A stretch of 60,000 nt of DNA from Membranipora membranacea (Eukaryota > Bryozoa > Gymnolaemata > Cheilostomatida > Membraniporidae): the NCBI GenBank assembly GCA_914767715.1, contig OU612066.1:21490283-21550282 (forward strand), written 5' to 3'. A model generated the notes under the pieces. The model ran no database searches. It worked only from the letters and a program-made list of their open reading frames with translations, and was not told where the DNA came from. Made by a program: the position numbers and the translations under genes. Of this stretch, positions 11,191 to 22,577 are shown in pieces. How positions within the stretch are numbered: position 1 is the first letter of the stretch; each line of letters opens with the position of its first letter.

Positions 11191-12353
11191 CTCACAAGCA
11201 CAAACCTGCAATATATGCTGGTCGGTGTGAGATAAAATGAGGGTAGTAGTATGAATAACGGCTATTTGTATAGAACCCAGTCTGAGCCACAAATCAACGT
11301 GTCTTGTCAGCCATAGAAGACTTTTGAATTAATGAGCAGCAACAACCCCATGACAACAATCAATTCGAAACGGTCAATTAAATGGAGTAACACTTGCAGG
11401 TGCGCTGCAGAATCTTGAGAATCTTGAGCTGTCTGGGGGGACCCGGATAGTTCAAAGCTGATTATCTCATGAATAGAGGTTACGATAATTATCTCTACAG
11501 AAAAAAATAATGTGTAAACATAATAAAAATAAGAGTAAATATAACTAATATTGACATGCAAAGTGGACGTCAGTTATTGCATTTATCATCTCTAAGAGCC
11601 CAGAATCGGCAGAAATAGTTTGGCCATAGAAAAGGCTGTAAGATTTGCATAACATTAATCTATGTGTCACAAAACCTAGCTTCGTCATTACATATCATAG
11701 TTTGTATGTTCAACTTACAGCGCAGCCGCAGATCTATTCTACCTAATGTAATGACAAAACATGTTGCAGTAAACACTGACAACTAGCAAACCAAGCTGAG
11801 CCTACTAGTTGTGTTCTGACACATCTAGGGATCACTTGGCAGAACTCAATGAAGATGGTGGTGTTTAGAACCGGCTTACCTAAAAAATAATAGTTATTAC
11901 TTGCAGTAGGGGTTTTTCGCATAGCATAGTAGTGCTGACCGCTGAGGGTAAATGACTGTACTGTATTTGTTTTTATTATTATAAGCTTATGATCCTAATT
12001 TATCTTAAAAGTTCTCGATCTAGGTTTTGCCTAAGGAGACAAATTATTTATACAATCTTGTGTGGAAAGGTCTTTACCTACATTCACGAATTTTTCTTGC
12101 ACTTAAGCAATAAGGAGCTGATATAACACTAGACGTCCCTTGATTATATACATTATTTCATTGACGGAGATACAGTAAACTATTATGCCCTGCACAAAAT
12201 AATCATATCATATCTTGCATTTAAGTGTGACAGTATTAAATGCTATTAATTTGTCTAAGAAGTATTTTGAGTCTATGATCTGAACACCCTAACCTCGTCC
12301 TCATGGCATGTGGCTTGCGCCCTCCCTGCTTGCATAAAATTATAATAGTTGTT
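11191..12353. other. No gene seen
   Basis: Non-repetitive AT-rich sequence. Open frames are short and have no motif. Confidence 0.35.
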
Positions 12354-12640
12354 AATCAAACATTGCTGTGTTACTGTTATCCCCACCTGGATCATAAGAG
12401 GACAACTCTGAAATTAGTGACTTTTCTGAGATCATAAGGTCAATGATACCTGAATAGATATATGTTTTCGACATCGACGATTGGCAATTTGAGAGTTGGT
12501 GTCTATGTTTATGTGAAGAAAGTCCAAAGTTCATAAAACAAGTCTGTTAGCAGAGAAGATAAAATATACAGGTTGCAAATAAATAGTCAGTCGGATATTA
12601 GATACCTGGATTCGTTTGCTTGATTGGAACATCTTTATTG
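12354..12640 (-). CDS. Possible terminal exons of an unknown minus-strand gene
   Basis: On the minus strand an acceptor (cttgctgtag) opens a segment at about 12605-12640 ending in a donor (gtatct) in phase 1. A second acceptor (aatttcag) opens 12354-12408 in the matching phase and ends with a stop. The joined tail would be hydrophilic and end in Asn/Asp/Thr-rich residues. No family is recognised, and both pieces are short. Confidence 0.2.
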
Positions 12641-13840
12641 ACTGCTACAGCAAGGTAATGCCATAGTTATTAATGTTTCAAATGCATTCTGTGAAACTAT
12701 CATTAACATGCTATTGAGAGATAACTAACTCAACTGGAAGTGGCTGAGGCGCTAGGAGTCGGTCAACTCTGAGTCTACTCTTTGCTTGGTCTGAGCAATG
12801 AGGGAGTTCATTAGATCATTTGTTAGTCTGAGACTCACTGATCACGGGCCCCTGGAATGTAGTCCCAGGGGCCCTTGTCACTGACTGATATCTATTCTAT
12901 TGTAGCAAGCTAGTGTACCTCAACTCAATCATTCTATCTTATTAAAGATATGATAGCTGAAATAGTAGATTCTTGTATGGGTGTATATAAAACATTAAAT
13001 TGAAAGTAATTAATGAGTAGTGATGCTGGATCACCACATGACAAAACGTAATTGGCTTGTTGTGCATATGACCTCCCTCCCTCCTGTTCTTCCTGGAGGA
13101 GAGGGAGCTCATTGGTTGTGCAAATAAGTAAGAATGAACCGCCTCCGTATTCACCAAAAAAACACGCCCAGTTGGTGTGGGTACCCCTAGGCCTATATAT
13201 ATAATATATATATAGGCCTGCATATATATTTGTCGCTTCTCACCGCTCCGCACCTATTTTTCATACGCTATTTTCTCACCAAACGAGCGCATGTTTGGCA
13301 AGTGACCACTTTAATGGGACACGTAATATCTGGACTGGCCCCACCAGATTCAACCCTAGCTATGTATTCGCAACGTGGTATGCGGATACTGTTTGGGTGA
13401 TGAGTAAACAGGGACTCCATGGTGTGGTGTGGACTGTGAATAGTAGGCCCATGACAGAAATTGCCCTCATCATCATCGGGATCCTAATATGCAAGCCTGT
13501 ACCGTCACTACTATATGGCAATGGTCACGGAACCAATAGGCCAACCTAAGGCTGCAGTTATTTCTTTCATTACACTTTTTATATCATCCTTGAATCAATC
13601 TCAGGTTCTGAACTGATTTATTGTGACAGTCTGTTAGGTACCCTGTGGAAAGATAAATCTTGTGGAGTCCTTCGATTTCTGTCTTCTCCTGCACCATTCA
13701 ACAACTATATTATACCGAGCCATGTTTCATCTCCTGTAGATGGCGTTGGCTTTTGGTAAGGCAGTGAGTTGAGCACTGGAGGCTCGTATGCTAATCTAAC
13801 GGTGCCTGCAGCCAGTACCAGTATACAGTACAGCAGCTCT
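12641..13840. other. Upstream region of the acyl-CoA oxidase block
   Basis: No firm exon. It contains a perfect 10-bp stem-loop (12846-12874) and an AT-palindrome near 13188-13216. The open frame at 13295-13549 shows no family motif. A non-coding or extra first exon of the oxidase gene could lie here. Confidence 0.3.
12846..12874. other. GC-rich perfect hairpin
   Basis: gggcccctgg pairs with ccaggggccc across a 9-base loop in otherwise AT-rich DNA. There is no T-run after it and no gene next to it, so its role is unknown. Confidence 0.5.
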
Positions 13841-14652
13841 ATGGCTAATAACCACAGTCCCTCAGCTCTAAGAGATGACTGGCCTAAGCCTCACTCTAAT
13901 ATGGATAAGACGATGGAGATTCTCGATCATGATAATCTGGAGATGAGGAAAGAGATGAGAGAATTCTTACGTGATCCTGTGTTCACTCCAAAGTAAGACT
14001 TCAGGGGTAAAAGGTTTCAAACTCTGACTAGGAGCTGCAGCAGAGAGATTTAGTTGCACTGTGTAGTTACATATTGTCTGTCTTTGATAATATTTGATCA
14101 TTTGCAGGAGTAAAGTTTACATTGGAGGTTAAAGAGCGTCTTTGCACTAGTAAGAATTAACGAAATTTAGTCGTCTTCAAAATAGTTAAAATAAAGTTCA
14201 AAACAGTAAAAATAATGTTTCGCTGATACATACTCATCCAGGATATGCGATCAAAATATAAATTATGTTTGAATAGTAATATTCTGTATATAAACTCCAG
14301 GTTATATAGATTCTTCAATCACTATATAATTATATAATTTTATGATTCAGATACATCTCATCACTATATAATGTTACTATGTAGATACTTCATATCACTG
14401 ATAATATTATTAGGTAGATATAAAATTCCACTAGAAGAGGAGAGGGAGGTAGCCTTACAAAGACTACAGAGAATCTGTGATGGCGGATTTATCTCTGTAC
14501 TCAACTTTAATGGCAATCCCCGTAAAATATTCGCTGCTCACGAGCTGGCAGCTGTGGTCGACTCAGCTATGGCTACAAAGATGACTGTCCAGTTTAATCT
14601 GTTTGGTAGGTACAACAGAGCGGTGGTTATACAGCTGTGACTGGGCGCTTTA

Positions 14653-15066
14653 TGGTTGGTTGGTTGGTTTATTTTGTCACAAACATTAGGTATGCTGCGA
14701 GATTGAGTGTTTATACTGTTACATGAGTAGGGAATACCAAAAAGAAACATAAACAAAATGAGTAAAGTAAAGTCTGACTTCTAGTGGATTAAAAAATATC
14801 TTGCAATATCAAAATCAAGTGTCTGAGGAATGAGTCTTTACCCCAGGCAGTTCTGTATTTAAGGCTGCGATATCTGCCTGAGGGGAGTTTCTCAAGAAAA
14901 TTGTTTAAAAAATGTTCGTCATCATGTATTATCTGCAGGGCCAGGTTCTTTGTACGTTTTGATATGACTGAATCTAGGTCCCCAATATCAAGACCTAGTC
15001 TGTCGCCTTGCTTAAAAAACTTTCTCAGAGCTTTCTTGTCTCGTGAATAAATACTAGTGAACAAAA
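14653..15066 (-). mobile_element. 5'-truncated LINE 3' fragment in oxidase intron 2
   Basis: The minus-strand frame (stop near 14789) reads IYSRDKKALRKF early and LPSGRYRSLKYRTAW later, followed by SFLRHLI. This pattern is typical of the last ~90 residues of many invertebrate LINE reverse transcriptases. The 3' end carries an AATAAA-like signal and AACC tetramers (the ggttggttggtt run on the plus strand near 14655). It is opposite in orientation to the host gene. Confidence 0.7.
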
Positions 15067-15679
15067 TAGGTAGGCAGTAGGTTAGATGATTATCAGTATA
15101 AGTTTTTAGTATGAGTTTAACACATCAAGCTTCCTTGATTCACAATCAAAGTCCTTTAGCTTTGTGACTGAAAGTTTAAATTTTGTGTTTGTTATGTCAG
15201 AAGGTTAGTGAGTTTGTTGCTTGCTGGCCAAGTAGCAGAACTGTTCTACTATCACCATGCATTCCAAAATAAACTCACTTACGAGAAATTCATTAATTGC
15301 TTGCTTTTACAACTAGCAATGCACAGCAAGCAGTTTATACATTAGCTTTCTGTTGTCAGGATAGCAAGCACTGCACAGCCTGGTAATGTTGTTGTGTGAT
15401 TCACTGCCCTTTTACTGTTAGTATCACAGAACCTGTTGCTGAATGAGGGAGATAAACTTGGGTTAATCGACTCATGAAATGAGGTGCAAGCATTGAATAT
15501 TTCATGCCATGACCAGAATCTGTTTTTCTCACATCTCTTGCTCATATCATACCACACCATCTCACTGTGACCTTTCTTCTATATATTATTGCCAACTTCA
15601 TATAATCTGTTTCCAATGAACTCCCACTCAGTTCATTGGTGTATCATTATCATATACTAATAACTCATATTATCTAATA

Positions 15680-15925
15680 GGAGGTAGATCAGTTGGTTAG
15701 AGCGCCGTCCCTTCAGCATGCAAATGTTGAAGGTCGTGGGTTCAAATCCCACTGCAGTCTATTGACTATTGGGGTTTGGTTGGCCCCAGGTGTGCTCCCA
15801 CCTGCCTGCAAACAGAGAGCAAATGGGCGCAGATATTGCAGCCTAGCCCCTAAGGCAAATGGTATTTTGATGCCGATACTTCGGGACGTGGCGTGTGATA
15901 TGACATCTGATTTTACCATTTTAAT
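15680..15925 (+). mobile_element. tRNA-derived SINE in oxidase intron 2
   Basis: The head has RNA polymerase III boxes: an A box at tagatcagttgg, and a B box ggttcaaatcc inside a perfect T-arm (gtggg/cccac). The anticodon arm is enlarged and the acceptor ends do not pair, so it is not a functional tRNA. A GC-rich unrelated body of about 160 bases follows and ends near the exon 3 acceptor. Boundaries are approximate. Confidence 0.65.
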
Positions 15926-18282
15926 CAACCATCTTTTATCTGAATATAACAGGGGTACAGTGTTAAAGCTCGGTACAGAGAGACATCACAGTAAACTCCT
16001 CAAGGGAATCGATACTCTGGAGGATGTCGGCTGTTTCGGTCTGATTGAGTTAGGATATGGTAGGCAAAACTAAAACTAGATTTTAATAACATATGCTGCA
16101 AATCGCTACTCTATGGATGAAACTCTTTTCTAATCCTGTAAATTGTTATGGAACCTCAATTACTAGTTACCCAAGTAATTTTCTGTAGTCCATTACCAAG
16201 CTTCTTAACATTTATATCCTCAAAGCTTCAATCATTCCAAACTTGAGTAATGCTGATTGTATCAATTTTTGCTAAAGATTGTCACTTGATATACAAGCAA
16301 GCCTCATATCCTGAGTCAGCACCTGGACTTTTATTTGATAAGTGATGTACAATGGCAAGCTATAGATTTGGAGTTGCCTCCTACTTGAGTAACTCTAACG
16401 AGTCCACTTCTTCTTTATTTAATAATCAGGTAATAATGCAGTGGAGATGGAGACTACAGCTATATATGATAATAAGACATCAGAGTGGATAATAAACAGT
16501 CCTACCACTGTGTCTCAAAAATACTTGAGCACTAACGGAGCTGTACATGCTAAACATTGTGTGGTATTAGCCAGGTGTGTACCTCTACTTCTGAATAATA
16601 TACTAGTCTATATATCAGAAACGTGTTAAATCTCCGGTTACAAGTGACATCAGTTTAAAAGACCACAGGCTGGGTATCAATGTGTTTTGTGGACTGAACA
16701 CCTCAGTGATAGTTTGTATATAGATTATTAGTGATTGTATTCATAGTATAATTTTATTTGATCACGGTTATCCACAAATATTTTACCTTAATGTTGACCA
16801 TGTCTTTTTTGGATATCCGTAATACTGCGTTGGAAGCTGATTTAATTCTGATGCTATCCAGGGGGAGAGCCTCATCAAATACCTTGCCAAACTTTAATGA
16901 TCAGAATTGATTAAGTACATCACTCTGTTATCTGATTTGTTATATTACAGTGTATATATTTTCTCTCCCAGTCTGTATCTTTATTGTCATCATGGTTATA
17001 TTACGGTATATTTTATAACTTCCCTCCCACCATTCTGTATGATTATTGTTTGATATTATGATAGATTGATGGTAGATGGTAAAGACAATGGTATACATGG
17101 TGTGGCAGTCCGAATCAGGGCTGAACAACTTAAAACTATGCCGGGTAGGTCACTCCCCCCCCTCTGACTTTTCCTCCAATTATAGGATCATTATTCATGT
17201 TGATAATGGATATATTCTATTTAGATGAAGTTTGGAAACATGTAAACGTTTGTTTACTTAAATTGTCCCGAGCTGTAAGGTAAAAGTATATGGGTTCTGA
17301 GATGAGGTGGATGTATAGTAAATATAGGAGACAAAATCTTTAAGGGACCACTTTTCATTCATGTATAGTTCTTCTTTAGGACGAGGATACATTTTTTGTA
17401 TTGAATTCATTTATTTACATATGATTCATATTTTAAGGTGTGAGGGTGGAGGGTGGAGGATATGGGTTATAAGATGCAGCTTAATGGAGTAGATAACGCT
17501 AAACTCATATTTGACAATGTCAGAGTACCAAGAGAGAATCTGCTCAATAAGTTCTCCGATGTTGATGAGAATGGTGTATTCTCTTCTCCTATAGCTGGAG
17601 GCCGCGCCAGGTAAGAGCAGATACAACTATTAACTCACGGGTTGACTGTCACCAGAAAATAGTGTTATATTATATCCCAATATGTTATATAAATATATAC
17701 TTTATTATTGCCGGTCAATAAACAGTTGCCGATGTTATAATTTATTGATGATCCCTCACACTATAAATTGTGCTGACACTTAGTTCTCAGAGTAGTTTAT
17801 TTTGAGACAGAGAGAGAGACAGCGTTACAATGATATCCCTGTATTATTGATATATTATTGATATTATGTTATATATATTATATTTTATTATATATTCTAT
17901 TATTGATTATTGTATTATTGATGTTTATTGATATATTACACCCTCTGCTGACAGCTGAGCTAATCTGTATAATGATGACTTACTTAGTTATCTCCCCCTT
18001 GTAGGTAGCTGATCAGCTCTTATCAGGATGTATATGTATAGCTTCTATGTCTCAAGGTGTGGCTAAGGCAGCATTAGCTATAGCTATGAGTTACGCTGCT
18101 ACAAGATTTACTGTTGAAACTACAGGAAAATCAGACTACTGTAAGTGTCCAAAATCTTTTCTCCCTAATATAGGACCGTTACTCTAATCAGACAGAAGAC
18201 GGCAGCGAGCATCAGGAGATAGTAACCATGTGTTGTGTTATTAAACCTCTGTAGAGAATCATCTCATCTGTCTCATCATCTC

Positions 18283-18284
<2 letters not shown>

Positions 18285-18332
<48 letters not shown>
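18285..18332. repeat. (GA)n microsatellite
   Basis: About 24 uninterrupted GA dinucleotides. Confidence 0.95.
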
Positions 18333-18334
<2 letters not shown>

Positions 18335-19101
18335 TGTGGAGGACAAGGTTATCTCACTGCTAACAGATTCATGACAAAGACAATACTTACCGAATCTGTT
18401 AGCAGCTTTGATCTGTGAACACTATGGGCTGGTACAAGCTGATTAGGTATACATTTGTCTCTGCAGCATAGGGCCTGCATTAATTCACTTCCATTGGTAC
18501 CTAAATTGGAAAACAATGATAACCATAATTTGGAATACTTTGGCCTCAAGAGAGATAGACTATTGCAGAATGATCTGAGAATAACATGCACCACCAGATG
18601 AGACATAATCTCAGTCATTTGGCCCTCGTTTGTTTAGCCAAAACAAGAGTATTCGCATTACGAAAAGCATCATACTACCTGATTTTACACATGATATTGT
18701 TGCACTTTATCCCAACTAGGAAAGACAGCCCTAACAATAGTGTTAGGCTAGGTAAAGATTATAAATATCTGCATACAAAAAGTGATGTGTAATAGGTATA
18801 TGTTCTGTGGAGGTGGGAAAACACAGTTTCCCTTGCAAAAAAAAGCTTGATAGTTTTTCTGGGTGAAGGAAACTGAAAAAAGGGAGAAAAAAGAGAGACA
18901 GGGAGGGGATTGAAAAACCCCTAAAAACTGGGAGACTTGTCAGGTATGATTTTCAGCGAGATATTACGTGAGTCAACTGCTGTTATCACCTCTTCTACCA
19001 CCTAATGGCTGACCCCAGCAACATTCTTTCACTTCTAGCTCTCATTAAATTTTGAAGTTGATATACATACCTGGTTAATTTGATTTATGTTTTATTTTCA
19101 G

Positions 19102-19187
19102 CGATTAGGAATTCAGTGTGATATGAGATAGATAGATTGACTGTTACTACAACACCGCAATGCTCATATGCCGTTTACAACTGCAAG
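19102..19187 (+). pseudogene. Degenerate acyl-CoA oxidase exon 8 candidate
   Basis: Bounded by a good acceptor (ttttcag) and donor (gtatgt). One frame contains LLLQHRNAHMPFTTAR, which resembles the YQLQQRxLMPLLARTYA segment that follows in the family. That frame is not in phase with exon 7 and a stop precedes it. Weak evidence taken alone. Confidence 0.35.
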
Positions 19188-19902
19188 GTATGTGGAACCA
19201 CAGTAGATCAGTCAAACACCGCTAGAGACCCTGGTTTTGCAGTACAGCTGTTATTTATAATTTAGTAAATATTAACTCTAGTTAGAAGTTGTCATCCGAT
19301 ATTTTCAGAGATAAAATTTACCCGTGTGTTACCAATGCATGCTGACTATTCTGCTCATGTAGAATAGTAATACAGATGTTTTATTATAAGAACTCAATTC
19401 TTCTCTCATAAAATCTTGACTGCTCACTAGCTTGAGTTTGATCTGCAAACAAACACCTAGCAAACCCAAGATGTAAGCCTTAGTAACGTATCAGGTTGCC
19501 CTATTTCTATAATTATCCGCAAATATTCTGCCAATATTAATAAGTTAGTCATGAGTTGTGCACTAATCAACCATAGTGATGGTGGTAGTCATTAACTAGT
19601 ACCTATATTAAGACACACGCAAGGTGTATTATCACTAACCTAACCTGAGTAATCCCACCCTGCAATGCAACTTACCAAGTTCGAGTAAAAATCATCGTTC
19701 CTGGTGTTACACTGCTGTGTGGGATTCCAAATTACTTGGTCTTCAACACCTGTCTGGACTTGCAAACTACAGCAACCAACAAAAAGTGACTCCATCTTTC
19801 ACTCGAGATTTCAGTGGTATGGTTGCTCAGTCTAAAAGGATGAAGTTATGAAGCCACATGAGAAGCTATCGGTTGTATGGTGTTCTCTCTCACAGACAGT
19901 AA

Positions 19903-19923
19903 CCCCCCCCCCCCCCCCCCCCC
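19903..19923. repeat. Poly(C) run, 21 bases
   Basis: Uninterrupted C homopolymer; its true length is prone to sequencing error. Confidence 0.9.
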
Positions 19924-20141
19924 ATCTACCTTCCAATGAGTATGTATAGGAATCTTAGAATAACTGGATACTCTATAGATCAGACCCAGTATTATATTTG
20001 TGTTTTTCTTTTTAATTAATTGATCAGATAGCGATTAAAGCAAGCTGGGAAATGGGAGTAGGTTTGACACCAGCAGTATTAAGAACAGAGGTAGTCTGAT
20101 CAAATGAGACTAAGAGATAAATAACTATTCTAACGGGGATT

Positions 20142-20277
20142 AAAGCAAAATGACTGTATGTTAGAGATTTTAAACTGCAACATAGATAACCACATTTACA
20201 GTTTTGTTTAAAGCAAAATGACTATGTTAGAGATTTTAAACTGCAACATAGATAACCACTCTTACAGTTTTGTTTCG
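20142..20277 (+). repeat. 68-base tandem repeat upstream of the TRIM-like copy 1
   Basis: Two copies beginning aaagcaaaatgact and ending cttacagttttgttt. A single copy occupies the matching place upstream of copy 2 (about 29100-29160), and only the last few bases remain upstream of copy 3 (near 51445). It belongs to the promoter-proximal region of this gene family. Confidence 0.75.
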
Positions 20278-20319
20278 CTTATTTGACAGGCTATTAAGTT
20301 CAGGCCGTTAACTTATTAC

Positions 20320-21699
20320 ACAGCAGTCTGCAGTCAAAACTTGAACAAGGAAGTTAGTAACGAGCAGTGGAGATCTAGGTAGAACTACACACAGAGAGTT
20401 TACAGGACACAACTGTTGAGAAACAACAGGTCAGTAGTATGCTATGCAATACCATTCATCATTTAGTACCAGATGCTAAAATTTTAAATACATGTATCCT
20501 AATGTTGTTTTACACAGGTCCAGCTCACAGTGGGCTTTCTATCATTAAAATCTGGTGTTATAACAACAGTTTGCTGCAAGTGCGAATCAAAACAGTCTTC
20601 TCATTTTATTCTCTTGTTCGCTGCCCCATCCTAGATCAAATTTGATCTAGTTTGTTAGCGGTTGAGTTTTCCCCCTCTATTGACATGACTCTGTTGCTGG
20701 CAAAGTGGACTAAACTTGATTTAGAGTCTAGACCCAGTGATAAAGTTTCGACTGTAGTAAACAAAAGCCATTTCGATTCTAAGGAGGTTATGGATGGTGA
20801 TGTGCGCCTCCCACAAATCTTTTACGCCCTTTGGCAAGCAAACATACCTTTGGGAGGCAAGACAGGCTTGACTTGATATTTTAGCTCTAGGTATTGTTAA
20901 AGCAATATTTTTATGTTGATCGTTGGCTCATGTTGTAGGGCTCCACCAGGTAGCACAACATCACACAAGAGAAAATGCTGTCTCCGTAGCATATGATACA
21001 ACCCACCTGGTAACATGTGGTAACTGCCTTGAAGAGGAGGGGTTTATCAATAACCCGATGTTTGTACCCTGTACTCATGTCTGCTGTGAGACTTGTCTGA
21101 GGAGGCAACTCAAGAAGACTGATGTAATCGAATGCAGAGTTTGTCAGTAAGTAACAGGGTCATTGAGCATTGAGATTCTTTTCAACAGCAACAATCTTTC
21201 GATTGTTGTCTATTTTCAATCAAATTCAGCTTAGGAAGCTTGATAATTAACCCTATGGGTCTGTAGCTAGCTGTAAAACATTCTTTTACCTAGTTTCGCT
21301 CTGCCCAAGATGGTTTGCCTTGTAGTGTTTGTGGGATTAATGTTGGGATAGTTGAGGTGGGTGGTCTGGAGGGATAATGGTGGTGGATTGAGTCACTTGA
21401 TGGTCTAAGTGTGATCGGTGGCAGGATTGCGTTGGGCAGATGGGTAAGAAATGGTAATTCTTATAATATCCTCAACTTGCAATTGCAAAATTAATCAACT
21501 AATCAATATGATTTATGCACAAGATGTTATGATTTGTAGAAACAAGTTCAAAGTGGTGATAGACAACCTTCCCTCAGCATTAGAGAATGTCCATCCAGCT
21601 ACATTCTGTGAGCCGTGTGAGAAAAGTGGAAAACTCAAGATGACTGCCAACACTTACTGTCTGACCTGTGAACATAAGTACTGTGCTGCTCATCAGAAG
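20320..21699 (+). pseudogene. TRIM-NHL-like gene, copy 1 remnant (leader, RING, B-box 1)
   Basis: It retains the non-coding exon 1 (to 20429, donor gtcagt), exon 2 with the RING finger (20939-21146) and exon 3 with the first B-box (21540-21699). All cysteine/histidine ligands and splice sites are preserved. The start codon is destroyed: where the other copies read aaATGGCC, this one reads aaAATGCT. The only ATG there is therefore one base out of frame and soon meets TAG. Exons 4-9 are absent, and homology stops at about 21.83 kb. It probably lost its 3' half during rearrangement of the tandem unit. Confidence 0.75.
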
Positions 21700-21813
21700 G
21701 TAAATACTAATCGAGAACCTGTAGCTGTGTGTCTGTTAGGCAATTCTGAGAACTAATCTTGTAATTTGAACGGCATTATAAGCGAGAGCTATGCTGTGTT
21801 TTATATAATATAC

Positions 21814-22080
21814 AGTGTAAGCTGTATAATTCGAATCCTGTTAATATGAAATTCCTGTTAATTCAGACACCAGAGGTTGGTCCCAGCTCAGCCAATGGTT
21901 TGTACACCCTGTTAATTCTAAGTTGTAATTGTGATTCGAAGTTGTGTTCTCTGACCAAAGTAGAAAGTAACTCCACTTTAAGAGATTCGCTTTTGTCAAA
22001 TCAGACAAAGGAAGTGATCATGGTTTTGGATTTAGCACTCGTTAACAAAGCTGTCGACCCTGCTTACCCAATTTAGCGGT
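21814..22080 (+). mobile_element. Possible terminal fragment of a pogo/Tigger-like DNA transposon
   Basis: After a TA the sequence runs cagtgtaagctgtataattc then gaatcctgttaat, resembling pogo/Tigger terminal repeats (CAG..., followed by repeated TTAATTCGAA-type motifs). No matching right end is seen. It begins about where the TRIM-like homology ends. Confidence 0.25.
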
Positions 22081-22246
22081 TACTACTGTTCACTCGGTCA
22101 TCACTCATCAGTGTTCTATTTCTATTATAACTTGCATAGCACAACACTACAAAAAAAAATTTCTTCATACACTCCAATAATGCAAGACCACGAAACACTA
22201 CTTTGTAAAAATCAGTAGAATTACTCTGACTCTATACATGATCAAA

Positions 22247-22399
22247 AGGTGCCTCAAATCTTCATACTGATGGCGTAATGCATCCTAGGAAATACCACCT
22301 TCTGGAATGACCAGCGAGGTAGCATAAACTGAACTGGCAATATATGGCAATTTGGCAGTGACATATTTTTCTTAACCAACAGACCGGCAAGCAATGACT
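22247..22399 (-). mobile_element. U2 snRNA-headed SINE, copy 2 (diverged)
   Basis: The reverse complement aligns with 4030-4210 along the whole length. The shared blocks are a decayed U2 head (ttggttaag), gtcactgcca, gccagttcagttt, cctaggatgcatt, cagtatg and ggcacctt. Identity looks roughly 65-75% by eye. It is the second member of the family and shows that the body belongs to the element, not to the first insertion site. Confidence 0.65.
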
Positions 22400-22577
22400 C
22401 TAGTGTCTAGGTTGACAGAGGACTGAAGCTATCGAGATTAACTTCATTCCACGCCCTCGCAGTTCACCGAAAATAACCTCCATCTGAACTTTATATTTAT
22501 TTATCCAGGTTTCCAACCCAGGTCCAGTGACTTAATATCAATATAGTTCATGTTTCAAATACACCCTGACTGCTAAG

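Larger units (their letters stand above)
13841..18140 (+). pseudogene. Acyl-CoA oxidase-like gene, N-terminal exons only
   Basis: Seven exons: 13841-13992, 14418-14609, 15953-16059, 16430-16574, 17065-17144, 17445-17610 and 18005-18140. They encode the N-terminal alpha-helical and central beta domains of a peroxisomal acyl-CoA oxidase, the flavoenzyme that oxidises acyl-CoA to enoyl-CoA and passes electrons to O2. Typical pieces are PLEEEREVALQR, GTVLKLGTERHH, FGLIELGYG, NGIHGVAVRIR, VEDMGYKM, NGVDNAKLIFDNVRVPRENL and VADQLLSG. The ATG at 13841 gives an N-terminus followed by the family's DPVFTPKY pattern. Two junctions are irregular. Exons 2/3 join only with an added Arg. Exons 6/7 are out of phase, which implies a missing micro-exon or a frameshift. 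The C-terminal flavin/catalytic half is absent apart from a degenerate exon near 19.1 kb. It is either a partial or decaying copy, or an assembly gap. Confidence 0.75.
18141..20141. other. Region downstream of the oxidase exons
   Basis: Holds a (GA)n tract, a degenerate oxidase exon candidate (19102-19187) and a 21-base C run. Overlapping open frames at 18349-18792 on both strands show no motif. Confidence 0.35.

Noticed and set aside
10959-11240. Ile/Tyr-rich 93-codon open frame
   Set aside because: It lies entirely within the AT-rich minisatellite.
13295-13549. 84-codon frame as an N-terminal exon of the oxidase
   Set aside because: No resemblance to the family's N-terminus and no phase-compatible donor identified; the ATG at 13841 already gives a normal start.
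15680-15762. A functional tRNA gene
   Set aside because: A and B boxes and the T-arm are fine, but the anticodon arm is expanded and the acceptor stem does not pair; the unrelated body indicates a SINE.
15693-16073. 126-codon plus-strand frame before oxidase exon 3
   Set aside because: The first part is SINE sequence and only the end (from 15953) is the real exon; the frame is open by chance.
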